Part shown: piece after piece, positions 44,752-54,384 of the stretch | Layout of the letters: every line of letters starts with the position of its first letter | How positions within the stretch are numbered: position 1 is the stretch's first letter | Assembly (NCBI GenBank): GCA_965221935.1 | Contig: CBDCSZ010000078.1 | Span: 248,001 to 312,000, forward strand | Source of the DNA: JAPOXR01 sp965221935 | GTDB taxonomy: Bacteria; Pseudomonadota; Alphaproteobacteria; Rhodobacterales; Rhodobacteraceae | Length of the DNA stretch: 64,000 nucleotides | Reading direction: 5' to 3' | Program-made: the position numbers and the translations under genes | The notes under the pieces: generated by a model | The model's database searches: none | The model's input: only the letters and a program-made list of their open reading frames with translations | What the model was told of the DNA's origin: nothing

Positions 44752-44759
<8 letters not shown>
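43575..44759 (+). CDS. argD: Acetylornithine aminotransferase
   Basis: PLP enzyme of arginine synthesis; converts N-acetylglutamate semialdehyde to acetylornithine. 394 aa, normal. Opening VMPTYARAPMAFVKGEGSWL and LDAGGGIAVNILGHAHPQLV are typical. SLLILDEIQCGMGRTGRLFA has the PLP-ring aspartate, and DIMAIAKGIGGGFPLGACLA has the Schiff-base lysine. Its end overlaps argF by eight bases, so the two are one operon. A related omega-aminotransferase is the alternative, but argF makes ArgD secure. Confidence 0.95.
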
Positions 44760-45678
<919 letters not shown>

Positions 45679-45681
45679 GAT

Positions 45682-46737
45682 TCAGTCGGCGTCCGACTGG
45701 CGCATCCGGGTGATCGGCTGGACGTTTTCGGCTTTCCCGGCCCGCCGGCGGCGAACGGACTTCCGTTCCGCGTCTTCTGTGCGCTGCCGCGGACCTTGAA
45801 TCTGCCGCGGCTGCGATTGAACCGTCTCCGCGCCGTCAGCCGGTCGGTTTTCGATCTGCGCCGGGCCGTCAGCGGCCGATTCCCGGTTTGCATGGGCGAG
45901 CGCTTCCGCCGCCGTCCGGTCCCAGGGTCCGCGCTTTTCCATGTGTTCTCCGCCTCCGTGAGCGGGCGCGTCCGGCAAATCCCCCGACGACTCCCCGGCG
46001 GCCCCCGCTGGGGAGCGGAACAACATGACAGGCAGCATCAGAGCCAGCCCCGCCGCGAATCCCCCCAAATGAATCCAGTACGCGACCGTGCCGCCGTCAA
46101 GGTAACGGGCGCCGGCGATATTCAGGAGAAGCCAGACCAGCAAAGGGACCCAGGCGGGCAGACCAATGGTCACGATCCAGATCGGCAGATATCCAAAGAA
46201 GCGATTGTTCCAGATCTGCCGGACGATGACCGAGAATGGCCAAAAGATGTTGGGAAGCATAAGCAAATGGACAATCCGGGCCTTCGGAAACAACAGCAGG
46301 TAACCGCCCATCAATCCGGCGATCGCTCCAGAAGCCCCGCCGGCGCGCACCAGCGAACCCTCTTCAACAAAGGAAAACACTAACCCGCCAGCAAAGCCGC
46401 AGGCAAGGTAATAGGCGAGAAACCAGAAATGCCCGAGCGTGTCCTCCAAGTTGTCGCCAAAAATGTACAGCATGAGCATATTGAACAGCAGATGAATGAC
46501 ATTGCCGTGCAGAAACATGTGCGTGAAAAACCCGGTCCATTCGTGGCCGGAAATAGTGGGCACTTCCCGAAGGCTCCACCTGTTCCAGGCTGTGTCGAGC
46601 CCGTCGATGGCGAAAAACCCATCCGTTGGCGCCGACGATACAAATGACAGGAAAAGCAGTGTATTGGCTGCGATCAGAAACCACGTGACAATCGGGCGCC
46701 GCACGGCCGGATTTTCGTCGCGGAAAGGCAGCAGCAT
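45682..46737 (-). CDS. Rhomboid family intramembrane serine protease
   Basis: A 351-aa membrane protease. It opens with the typical MLLPFRDENPAVRRPIVTW and has six or seven helices. TGFFTHMFLHGNVIHLLFNM is the conserved second-helix region with oxyanion Asn/His; the catalytic serine is in AGGASGAIAGLMGGY (GxSG) and the histidine in WIHLGGFAAGLAL. After about residue 245 there is a long hydrophilic, arginine/glutamine-rich tail not needed for catalysis. Substrates unknown. Confidence 0.93.
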   Translation of the reverse strand: MLLPFRDENPAVRRPIVTWFLIAANTLLFLSFVSSAPTDGFFAIDGLDTAWNRWSLREVPTISGHEWTGFFTHMFLHGNVIHLLFNMLMLYIFGDNLEDTLGHFWFLAYYLACGFAGGLVFSFVEEGSLVRAGGASGAIAGLMGGYLLLFPKARIVHLLMLPNIFWPFSVIVRQIWNNRFFGYLPIWIVTIGLPAWVPLLVWLLLNIAGARYLDGGTVAYWIHLGGFAAGLALMLPVMLFRSPAGAAGESSGDLPDAPAHGGGEHMEKRGPWDRTAAEALAHANRESAADGPAQIENRPADGAETVQSQPRQIQGPRQRTEDAERKSVRRRRAGKAENVQPITRMRQSDAD

Positions 46738-46830
46738 GACCGATAGGTTCCCTCGCGGGTTTCACATGCGGCGAACTCTAACGGGCGAGCGCGAACGGGT
46801 AAACCGAAAGCGCGTTTCGGCGCCGGCCGA

Positions 46831-48204
46831 TTGCCCCCTGGCGCGCATCCGGGCACTGACCTTTTCCGGGCGCAGCCCCCGGATCAAAGGCCATGGAATG
46901 AGCTGGTGAAAGCCGCGCCGCATTCCAGGTTTGCGTGGCATGAAGCGGCTTCTGTGCATGACGGCCAGACACTGCTGAACCGGGATGGCTACCGCGAACG
47001 AAGATTGTCGTTTCGAGCGACAGGCAGGGAATTGTTTTTTGGCTCCCGTCCAGTCGCACATTGCGGACCGGCGGAACAGCTGGCGGGTCTGCTGGCAGCC
47101 CTCGACACCGGACACGAAGCGTGCATGACGGCATCGGGCCCGGCGATTCCGCCGCTGGCCGCCGGCGAGACTCTGTCCGAACCCGTGTTGCGGTGTCTCA
47201 GCGGCGGCACGTCCGGGCACCCGTCGCAGGTTCGGCGGACACACGCGTCCTGGATCCGGTGTTTCGCTGTCAACCGGGAAATTCTCGGCCTGTCGCCAGG
47301 GGACACCTATGCCGTGCTTGGCGGGCTGCCGCATTCGCTGGCGCTCTATGCTGCGATTGAAGCCGTTCATCTGGGAGCGGACCTTGACCTGCTGTCGGCT
47401 CACTCGCCCAGGCTTCAAATCGAACGGATGCGCGCAGGGGCGTCCACAATCCTCTATGCGACCCCGTCGCAGATCGGTCTTCTCAATACTGTGCCCGGCC
47501 CGGATCGGCGCCGGAAAGTGCCGTCCCTGCGAAAGCTGCTCGTCGGCGGTTCGAAACTGCAGCCCGGTCAAATCGATGCGGCGCGCCGGCTGTTTCCCAA
47601 TGCCGGCATTCATGAGTTCTTCGGCTCCACCGAAACCAGCTTCATTTCCATCGGCGGCCCCGACACGGCGCCGGGTTCAGTGGGACGGGCATATCCCGGT
47701 GTCGAAATCCGGTTCGGCGACAGGGCGGCGGCGCACGGAAGGGGCGTACTCCGTGTGCGCAGCCCCTACACGGCCATAGGTTATGCGCGGGGAAAGACAG
47801 GAACCGCGCGCTGGCGGAACGGATTTGTCATGACCGGCGATGTCGGCAGCATCGGAACCGATGGGTGTCTGTATCTGCACGGTCGTTCGGACCGCAGCAT
47901 CAAAGTCGCTGACAAGGCGGTCCATCCCGAGGAGGTGGAGACAGTCATTCAGGCTATTGAAGGCGTCACAGAGGCTGCCGCGGTGCCGGTTCCCGATCCG
48001 CTGCGCGGCTCTGTGTTGACGGCATTCGTCCGCGTCGCGTCCGATGGCCCCGCAGTCAGCGCAATAGAACAGGAATGTCGCCGGGCGCTTGATCCCCTCA
48101 AATGCCCAAAGCGAATCGTCGCGCTGAACCGGTGGCCGTTGCTGGCCTCCGGCAAGACGGACCTGGGCGCGCTGCGCGACCTCATCGGAAGTCGCGGGCG
48201 TTGA
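46831..48204 (+). CDS. AMP-dependent acyl-CoA synthetase/ligase
   Basis: Adenylate-forming ligase, up to 457 aa, shorter than usual at the N-terminus. The P-loop is LSGGTSGHPSQVRRTHASW, with Pro-Ser-Gln where most ligases have Pro-Lys-Gly. EFFGSTETSFISIG is motif A5, VMTGDVGSIGTDGCLYLHGR contains the ribose-binding Asp, and the catalytic lysine is in LLASGKTDLGAL. The start is uncertain: TTG 46831 or GTG 46906. Its stop overlaps the thiolase start (TTGA). The position beside bioYNM resembles the B. subtilis yhfUTS order (bioY, thiolase-like, ligase), as I recall it. Confidence 0.85.
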   Translation: MPPGAHPGTDLFRAQPPDQRPWNELVKAAPHSRFAWHEAASVHDGQTLLNRDGYRERRLSFRATGRELFFGSRPVAHCGPAEQLAGLLAALDTGHEACMTASGPAIPPLAAGETLSEPVLRCLSGGTSGHPSQVRRTHASWIRCFAVNREILGLSPGDTYAVLGGLPHSLALYAAIEAVHLGADLDLLSAHSPRLQIERMRAGASTILYATPSQIGLLNTVPGPDRRRKVPSLRKLLVGGSKLQPGQIDAARRLFPNAGIHEFFGSTETSFISIGGPDTAPGSVGRAYPGVEIRFGDRAAAHGRGVLRVRSPYTAIGYARGKTGTARWRNGFVMTGDVGSIGTDGCLYLHGRSDRSIKVADKAVHPEEVETVIQAIEGVTEAAAVPVPDPLRGSVLTAFVRVASDGPAVSAIEQECRRALDPLKCPKRIVALNRWPLLASGKTDLGALRDLIGSRGR

Positions 48205-49325
48205 CGGCGGGCGCCTGTCTTGTCGCCGCCCGCCGGACGGCCATCGCGCCAGCGGGCGGCAGGCTGAAATCGGCCGCGCCGCACCTTCTCGCCGCCGCCG
48301 CCGCCAAAGCCTGCCTGGCAGATGCCGGCATCGCGCCGGAAAGCGTTGATGAGATCGTTGCCGGCAACTGTCTTGGCAACGGCGGCAATACCGCAAGGCT
48401 GGTCGCGCTCGCATCAGGATTGCCGGAAACGGTGGCCGGGCTGACAATTGACCGGCAGTGCTGCAGCGGGCTCGATGCGCTGCTCATCGCCAAGGCGCTG
48501 ATTGAGTCGGGCCAGGCCGAAATCGTGCTTGCCGGGGGAGTTGAGAGCAGTTCCCTGCGCCCGGCCTGTTTCCGAGCGACAGCTGCCGGATACGCGGACC
48601 GGCCGATTGACCAGGCGCCGTTCACACCCTGGCCCGACAGAGATCCCGGCATGAACGAAGCCGCCGACCGTGTGGCCCGGAAATTCGGCATTTCAAGGAC
48701 GGATCAGGATGCGTGGGCTGTCGAAAGCCACAGAAAGGCGCTGGCAGCCGAGCCGCGGCTGGCGTGCGAACGGGCCCCGGTTGCCGGGCACCCGGCTGAC
48801 CGCGACGATTTTTCGCGCCGGCTGAGCCTTGCCACCTGCCGCCGGACGCCGGCGATCGCCGGCACGGTCACCGCTGCCAACATGTCGGTCGCGGCGGACG
48901 GCGCGGCGTTCTGCGCAATTGTCTCGGATGCGGCTGCGCGCGGGCGCGGCCTGCTTCATGCCAGACTTCTGAACGGGGTGACAATCGGCGGCAATCCCGA
49001 ACTGCCCGGAATCGCGCCGGTGGCGGCGATACGCCAGGCACTCGGGGATGCTGCGCTGCAGCCAGGCGATTTGGCGGTTGCGGAACTCATGGAAGCTTAC
49101 GCCGCGCAGGCCATCGCCTGCGCTCGGGAAACCGGTCTGGACCCTGAGATTGTCAATCCGGGCGGCGGTTCACTGGCGCGCGGCCACCCTGTGGGGGCGT
49201 CGGGAGCCGTCCTGGCCGTGCGGGTGTTTCATGAGCTGCAGCGCGGCAAGGGACCATTTGGTCTTGCGGCCATCGCCGCCGCCGGCGGTCTGGGGACCGC
49301 GCTGTTGTTGGAAACGCACCGATAA
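48201..49325 (+). CDS. Thiolase family protein lacking the second catalytic cysteine
   Basis: A thiolase-fold protein of 374 aa from the TTG at 48201, which overlaps the ligase stop. The acylated cysteine is present (LTIDRQCCSGLDALLIAKAL) and the GHPVGASGAV histidine motif is intact. But the usual C-terminal C-x-G-G-G motif reads AIAAAGGLGTALLLE, with Ala where the general-base Cys should be, and the NEAFA motif reads LMEAYAAQA with Met for Asn. It may therefore not be an ordinary acetyl-CoA acetyltransferase. It is coupled to the ligase and convergent with bioY, 15 bp away. Confidence 0.85.
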   Translation: MTAGACLVAARRTAIAPAGGRLKSAAPHLLAAAAAKACLADAGIAPESVDEIVAGNCLGNGGNTARLVALASGLPETVAGLTIDRQCCSGLDALLIAKALIESGQAEIVLAGGVESSSLRPACFRATAAGYADRPIDQAPFTPWPDRDPGMNEAADRVARKFGISRTDQDAWAVESHRKALAAEPRLACERAPVAGHPADRDDFSRRLSLATCRRTPAIAGTVTAANMSVAADGAAFCAIVSDAAARGRGLLHARLLNGVTIGGNPELPGIAPVAAIRQALGDAALQPGDLAVAELMEAYAAQAIACARETGLDPEIVNPGGGSLARGHPVGASGAVLAVRVFHELQRGKGPFGLAAIAAAGGLGTALLLETHR

Positions 49326-49340
49326 CCGACGCGCCGCCGC

Positions 49341-49886
49341 TCACGGCCGCGCCGGCAACACCCCGGGGCGGAACCGGGCGACGGTTGCGGTTATGACGCC
49401 GGCAAGGACCGCCTTGATCAGATCTCCGGGCAGAAAGGCGAGCCCGAGCCAGGCGGTTTCGGCAAATGGTTTGTCAAGGGTGACCGCCATTCCTGCGATG
49501 CCGGGGATATAGAGAACAAAAATGCCGCCAATGGCCGCCGAAACCGCCGCTGCCCAAAAAACCGGCCACGACCGCAGACGCGCCATCGCCAGGCCGGCAG
49601 CAAGCGCGGCGAGCGGAAATCCGACGAGATAGCCGGCCGATGGCGAGACGAACAGGCCGAGACCTCCCCTTCCTCCCGACAGGACCGGCAGTCCGATGGC
49701 AATGCAGAACAGGAACAACAGGACCGCCAATGACCCGCGTTTCCATCCCAGCACGGTGCCGCAGAGCATAATGCCCAGGCTTTGCGCGGTGATCGGCACG
49801 CCGAAACCCAGCATCAGCTTTGGCAGAAAGCCAAGCGCCACGATGGTGGCTGCGCCGACAGCGATATAGGCCAGATTTCGTTCCAT
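49341..49886 (-). CDS. bioY: Biotin transporter S-component BioY
   Basis: Membrane protein that binds biotin in the ECF-type uptake system. The 181-aa protein has six hydrophobic helices; key parts are KLMLGFGVPITAQSLGIMLC, the conserved PITAQ loop, GGRGGLGLFVSPSAGYLVGF, where GPTGGYL-like sequence is usual, and FLPGDLIKAVLAGV. It is the third gene of a bioM-bioN-bioY operon on the minus strand, 12 bp after bioN. Confidence 0.94.
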   Translation of the reverse strand: MERNLAYIAVGAATIVALGFLPKLMLGFGVPITAQSLGIMLCGTVLGWKRGSLAVLLFLFCIAIGLPVLSGGRGGLGLFVSPSAGYLVGFPLAALAAGLAMARLRSWPVFWAAAVSAAIGGIFVLYIPGIAGMAVTLDKPFAETAWLGLAFLPGDLIKAVLAGVITATVARFRPGVLPARP

Positions 49887-49898
49887 CGCGCCCCCCGC

Positions 49899-50498
49899 CT
49901 AGAGGATGCCGCCTTTCGCCCTGAGCGCCTCCGCCACACGCTCCGCATCGTCGATCGCAAGCGCGGTGAATGGTCCGAGAATGCGCCATCCGGTTCGCTT
50001 CGCGGAACGGGCGGCCCACGCTTCTCCCAGCTGCCGCCCCTTCATCAACAGAACCGGTGTGAAGCGGATGACCAGCGCGAGTGCAATTCCAAGGGCTCTT
50101 GTCGGCAGCCCGATGCGCTTCAGCGGCGTCAGCAGAAACTCCGCCACGCGGATCAAATCGTCCAGCCTTGTGGTCATGGTCACAAGATTGGCAAGACCGA
50201 CCGCGGTGGTCAGCCTGAGGGCTATCGCGCTGCCGTCCTGAACAGTGCCGGTCAGAACATGCCAGAGCGCAATGATGAGCAGGAAGGGCAGCAGCGGCGA
50301 CAGCCGCCGGATGCCGGTCTGGAAAAACCGCGGACCGGGCACCGCGTAAAGCAATGCCACGAACCCGAATGAACCCGTATGCACCGCAATCGAATTGTCC
50401 GCGAACAGATATATGGTCGCAAAACACAGAAACCCCAGCTTCAGCCCGGCGGGAAGCCGGCGATACGGGGAATCAATGGGGGACGTCAGCGAAAGCAT
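49899..50498 (-). CDS. bioN: ECF transporter transmembrane protein BioN (EcfT/CbiQ-like)
   Basis: Scaffold membrane component linking BioM to BioY. The 199-aa protein has about five helices and the coupling motif near the C-terminus (QLGEAWAARSAKRTGWRI, Ala-Arg-Ser, as ARG in many EcfT proteins). It opens with SPYRRLPAGLKLGFLC, typical of EcfT. It overlaps bioM by 26 bp. Confidence 0.92.
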   Translation of the reverse strand: MLSLTSPIDSPYRRLPAGLKLGFLCFATIYLFADNSIAVHTGSFGFVALLYAVPGPRFFQTGIRRLSPLLPFLLIIALWHVLTGTVQDGSAIALRLTTAVGLANLVTMTTRLDDLIRVAEFLLTPLKRIGLPTRALGIALALVIRFTPVLLMKGRQLGEAWAARSAKRTGWRILGPFTALAIDDAERVAEALRAKGGIL

Positions 50499-51216
50499 CT
50501 GCGTCGCCGAGACGTGACGTTTCAGTTTCGTACGCAGCCAAAACCGCGTCAGCGCCGCCGTCCTGCCTGACCCTGCCGCGGTGAAGCCAGATAACCCGGT
50601 CGTAGCCGAGAAGGGTCGAACAATCGTGCGATATCAGGAGCACCCGGCCTTCGAACCTGTTCAATTCTCTATGCAGCTGGCGCACCGTCGGCGCGTCCGG
50701 GCCAGTGAACGGTTCGTCCAGCACCAGCAGCGAAGGCCGCATGGCCATTGCCGCCAGCAGGCACACCAGATGCCGCTGGCCCTGGGAAAGCGTGTGCACG
50801 GCGCGGCCGGCCCAGCCTGCGCGGCCGAATTCCCCTAGAAACTCATTTGCCCGCAGCTGCGCGCGCTCGCGGCTCATTCCCTGGTTCTGCAGTCCAAAAG
50901 CGATTTCTTCGCCGACAGTCGGAAAGATGATTTGATGGTCCGGGTTCTGAAACACCAGACCGACAGTGTCGATCGCCCGTTTTCGGTCCTTTGAAACATC
51001 GACGCCATCGATGCGGATGGTGCCGGAATCAGATTTGAGGAGGCCGCAGATCAGTCTGGCGAGTGTCGACTTTCCGGACCCGTTGAGACCGACGAGACCG
51101 ATGCGCCTTTCGGTCAGCGTCAGCGAGATCTCGTCAATGACCAATCGCCCTTCAAAGCTGAGCGATGCCCGCCTGATCTCGACCCCGCCTTCCGTGCCGT
51201 CGCCTCGCTGAACCAT
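50473..51216 (-). CDS. bioM: Biotin ECF transporter ATPase BioM
   Basis: ATP-binding subunit of the biotin uptake system. The 247-aa protein has Walker A in GLVGLNGSGKSTLARLI, the Q-loop in VFQNPDHQIIFPTV, the signature motif as TLSQGQRHLV, Walker B in SLLVLDEPFTGPD, and the switch histidine in LLISHDC. I use ATG 51216 (MVQRGDGTEGG) rather than 51255. It heads the bioMNY operon. Confidence 0.93.
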   Translation of the reverse strand: MVQRGDGTEGGVEIRRASLSFEGRLVIDEISLTLTERRIGLVGLNGSGKSTLARLICGLLKSDSGTIRIDGVDVSKDRKRAIDTVGLVFQNPDHQIIFPTVGEEIAFGLQNQGMSRERAQLRANEFLGEFGRAGWAGRAVHTLSQGQRHLVCLLAAMAMRPSLLVLDEPFTGPDAPTVRQLHRELNRFEGRVLLISHDCSTLLGYDRVIWLHRGRVRQDGGADAVLAAYETETSRLGDADAFADVPH

Positions 51217-51304
51217 GTGCGTGAACTTACCGTCGCCGCGCTGTTGACAATTCACACCCGCGCAGCGGGACGCCGAATTCCGGCGCGGCTGAAGCGGAGG
51301 CTGT

Positions 51305-51595
51305 TCACTTCATTTCTATTTCGATGAAAGTGAACGGAGTGTCATTGGCATTGATGACATTGTGCTCGACACCGGCACGGTGAAAATAGGGTCTGCCTGC
51401 GGTCAGGGATGCGAGCGACTTTTCGCCGTCGCTGTCAATGATGGTCAGATCGCCGGTTGTCATTGGCACAACCACATAATCCCATTCGTGGCGATGGTGA
51501 CCGGTGTCCGCGCCTGGGGCAAAGCTCCATTGTGTGACCTTTGCGCGGTCATTGTCGATTGTCACTTCCGGCGTCGCCGACGATGTGTTTGCCAT
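51305..51595 (-). CDS. Cupin domain protein (96 aa)
   Basis: A single-domain cupin. Cupin motif 1 is seen as GADTGHHRHEWDYVVVPMTTG, with His-His-x-His and the later Glu; motif 2 is GRPYFHRAGVEHNVIN. Metal binding by the histidines is likely. Upstream of it lies the IS copy 3. Role unknown; small cupins often bind simple acids or serve as isomerases. Confidence 0.88.
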   Translation of the reverse strand: MANTSSATPEVTIDNDRAKVTQWSFAPGADTGHHRHEWDYVVVPMTTGDLTIIDSDGEKSLASLTAGRPYFHRAGVEHNVINANDTPFTFIEIEMK

Positions 51596-51777
51596 CTTTG
51601 ATTCTCCTGTCTGCCGCGGAAAAGCATAACGCCGAGGCGGCTTATCACAAAACCGCCGCCGCCGCAGTTGCGCTCAATTGACGCCAGTAATTCCAATTAT
51701 GCGTTCACATCGGTTTTTTCTTCATTTTCGGCTGCGTTTCCGGGCGGATTTCTGCTGTGTTTCGGCGGAAGGGGCGG

Positions 51778-52632
51778 GTGCAGCGAGACTAGCTGCTGAA
51801 CTTGCGGGTGGAAGTCCCGCCGGCGCAATTCTCAGTTTGGCGTCGTAGTCATATCCCCACGGGTGTCGGGGTGACCCGGCGTCCGGAAGCGGGGACGTAA
51901 AAGCCTCTGTGGGCTGGGAGGACGATGTCCCTCTGGTCCGGTCGGACAGGGAGGCGAACAACCGGGAGGGCCGTAGCGAAAGCGAACGTCCGTATGAAGC
52001 GTCGAAAAAACGCTCCCCGCATGGAATCCGACTTGCGGGGGTATTGGAGGATGCCAAGGGTCTCCGCTCTGCCCGATGGCCAGTGCCGGTGCGGAAGAAC
52101 TGAGATGCACGCATCGGATCGCCCGGCGTACAGGTGGCGGCAATCCCGGAGGGTTCAGTGGTGAAAGTCCGGAAGGTGAGGAGGACAGACAGGATGTTGT
52201 GACCCTCGAATGTCAAGGACCGTGTCCATAACCGGAGTACGGGAAAGGACGCGGAGTCCTCCTGACTGGCGGATGAGGCCGATTAAGCGGTGATGGACGG
52301 AATAACACAACCCGTCCGGAGCGAGGGCCTCTGGGCTCAGGTGGCGAAGACGGCAGGTCATGCCGGGACTCAGAGCCCGGCGCCGACCGAGGATACCACC
52401 CCGGTTGAAAGGGGTGGTGCTGTCGAGCCGAAGGGCGGCGTAAACGCGGGATGATGCCACGGGTATGGCTGGGTCAGCCTTGAGCGTGGCGGATGTCGCG
52501 GAAGGCACCGTAACGAACTCCTGCGGGGGTGCCTGACGCTTGAAGCCGGACCCGGGAAAACCGGAAGTCCGGAATTTTAGGGGGGACGCTGGAAACGTGA
52601 CCTATGGTGCGCGCGCCAGTGTCCTACCCGAC
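51778..52632 (+). ncRNA. ORF-less group II intron-like element (855 nt), copy A
   Basis: Removing this segment restores the uninterrupted IS sequence (ggaaggggcgg|ggctgccg), as in copy 1. It begins GTGCA and ends CCGAC, matching the group II GUGYG...AY rule. A domain-VI-like hairpin (52580-52592 with 52616-52629) pairs along 13 positions with one bulged A at 52626, seven nt from the 3' end, as expected for the branch point. A domain-V-like hairpin lies at 52543-52576. TCGCCC at 52119-52124 can pair with the 5' exon GGGCGG (candidate EBS1-IBS1). No maturase gene is present, so it would need one in trans. Confidence 0.75.
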
Positions 52633-52647
52633 GGCTGCCGTTTCCGG

Positions 52648-53841
52648 TTACGGAGGCTTTTCCGGCAGTTCGCCGGTGATGATTGTCCGCATCACGGCGT
52701 CCCAGTCGTCGTGCACGACGTAGGCGGTCAGGAACTTCAGGTTGTCAAGAAGCCGGCAGCGGGCGGCGAGCTTTGCCCGGGCCTCCTGCCAGCTTTCGCA
52801 GACCAGGTCGCAGGCGCTCTGCATCAGGAACGCGATCAGGTTGAAGGTCGCCAGCAGGCTGGCCAGGGTTTCCTTGCCGTGCCCGAAGTTGTGCTCGAGA
52901 TGGTAGCCGTCCTTGAGAGCCTTGAAGGTGTTGTTCTCCACTTTCCACCGGGCCCGGGCGCAGTCGGCCAGTTCGGCGACGCTGTCCGGGCCGACCGGGA
53001 GGTCGGTGGCGAAGCTGTTGCGGCAGAGCCGCTTTCCGGACGGCGATGTGATGGTGACTTCGAACCAGTTGACTTCCAGCGCGTCTTTTCCGTCGCGGAT
53101 CGGCAGACCGTTCATCCAGCGGCAGCGCAGCCGGCGCTTGTTCTTTTTCCGGCCCTCGGTCCGGGTCAGACAGCCGGTCTCAACCCCTTGAATATACTCG
53201 TAAAGCGTTGTGTGCGAGCTCGGCTTGCAGGTCAGGATGAAGCTTCCGCCGGCGGCCAGCACGGCCTCGCAGAACGGCTGGCGGCAGTAGAGGTCGTCGC
53301 CGAGATAAACCGGTCTCAGCCGGGCCAGGCCGGATCCGGTCCGCCGCAGCCAGCGCTTGGCGGCGTTGATCTCGCAGTCCTGTTTCTCAGCCCCGTCCTG
53401 CGGGCGGATGAACTCCGGCGGCAGCGGCAGGAGGCGCGAGGTTCCCGGGGCGACGATGCCGGCGCCGAGCACGGCGTGGAAGTTCTGTGTCCGCCCGCCC
53501 GCCAGTTTCCGCTGCGAGCAGTTCCGGCAGCCGATGCTGCAGGAGGTGAAATACTCGGTGCCGTCAAGGGCGATCAGCAGCCGCCCGTCAAGCCGGCGCA
53601 GCCGGTCAAGGGCGCCCTGGCGGTCCAGCCGGTCGACGGTCCGGGTGAAGATGGAATCGAAGCGCTCCGGCGGCGCGCCGTCGAGCACGCTGCGGATGTG
53701 GCTGTCGGTCGGCAGCCGTTCAATGCCGAACAGGGTCCGGGCGTTGGACCGTCCCTGGCGGGACTGGAGCTGCGCCTGCGCCGCCAGGAAGGACGCGCAG
53801 AGTTCGCGCATGGCGGCGATGTATCCGGCCAGCGGGGACAT
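52648..53841 (-). CDS. IS4-like DDE transposase, copy 3 (31-residue deletion)
   Basis: 397-aa version of the transposase. It matches copy 4 except that 93 bp are missing in frame between two ggacg repeats, so RELCAS is joined directly to FLAAQAQLQS near residue 16. DDE core: LLIALDGTEYF (first Asp), YLGDDLYCRQP (second Asp) and ARWKVENNTFKALKDGYHL (Glu). The core is intact but the loss near the N-terminus may affect DNA binding. Confidence 0.88.
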   Translation of the reverse strand: MSPLAGYIAAMRELCASFLAAQAQLQSRQGRSNARTLFGIERLPTDSHIRSVLDGAPPERFDSIFTRTVDRLDRQGALDRLRRLDGRLLIALDGTEYFTSCSIGCRNCSQRKLAGGRTQNFHAVLGAGIVAPGTSRLLPLPPEFIRPQDGAEKQDCEINAAKRWLRRTGSGLARLRPVYLGDDLYCRQPFCEAVLAAGGSFILTCKPSSHTTLYEYIQGVETGCLTRTEGRKKNKRRLRCRWMNGLPIRDGKDALEVNWFEVTITSPSGKRLCRNSFATDLPVGPDSVAELADCARARWKVENNTFKALKDGYHLEHNFGHGKETLASLLATFNLIAFLMQSACDLVCESWQEARAKLAARCRLLDNLKFLTAYVVHDDWDAVMRTIITGELPEKPP

Positions 53842-54093
53842 GGCGCCGCATTATGCACATATCGAAAATTTGTACAAATGTAAGCATAAACAACAACTTA
53901 TATGTCTTCTCCGCGCCTTTTCCCCAGGAGCCGGCGGCCGGAGCGGCGTCAGCGGCCGGTGATTCGCCCGCCGCCGGGGCGCCGCCGGCGCGCAGCCGCC
54001 CGCAGTGAAAAAAATCTCACCGGGGCAAAAAACCGTTGTGATACAACACGTTAAAAACTCAAAAATTCAAAATTAGAATTACTGAATTGACGC

Positions 54094-54384
54094 TGCCCCC
54101 GCCCCGCTTGGCACGCGGTTTCCCGGCGCCCCGCGCGCGGCATGACACCCCTGGACGCCAAGCCAAACCGGTCCAGCCGCATCCCCTTGCAGGCGGTGCC
54201 TCAAGGACAGTCCCGGTTCAGATTTCGCGGGCTGCGCTTTGGCGGCAATGAAAAGTGGCCGCGCGGTTCCTGAACACATAAGAATTATATGCACATTTTT
54301 CTGGCAGGGCGGCGTTCTTGGCGTATAGGCGGCTGCGAAACTGCTGCCGATTGATGGCAGGCTGGCCGGTCCGGTGGTCGTGAG
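54094..54384. other. Gap between IS copy 3 and the EamA transporter gene
   Basis: About 290 bp. No credible gene in any frame. An AT-rich stretch around 54280-54300 (aagaattatatgcacattt) may hold the promoter of the downstream transporter. Confidence 0.45.

Larger units (their letters stand above)
51676..54093. mobile_element. IS4-like element, copy 3, with intron insert and true target duplication
   Basis: The element proper is 51685-54084 (2400 bp, or 1545 bp without the intron). It has the same CAGTAATTC ends as the other copies and is flanked by a perfect 9-bp direct repeat, aattgacgc, at 51676-51684 and 54085-54093. This copy therefore shows that the family makes a 9-bp (or close) target duplication. 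Its transposase has a 31-residue in-frame deletion. Confidence 0.93.

Noticed and set aside
52381..52430. Hairpin ACCACCCC/GGGGTGGT as an independent terminator or repeat
   Set aside because: It lies inside the intron-like element and is better explained as one of its domains (III or IV).
51722..52508. Minus-strand frames of 164 and 117 codons, identical in both intron copies
   Set aside because: They are conserved only because the 855-nt RNA element is duplicated. No domain is recognisable and they lie antisense to the ribozyme-like structure.
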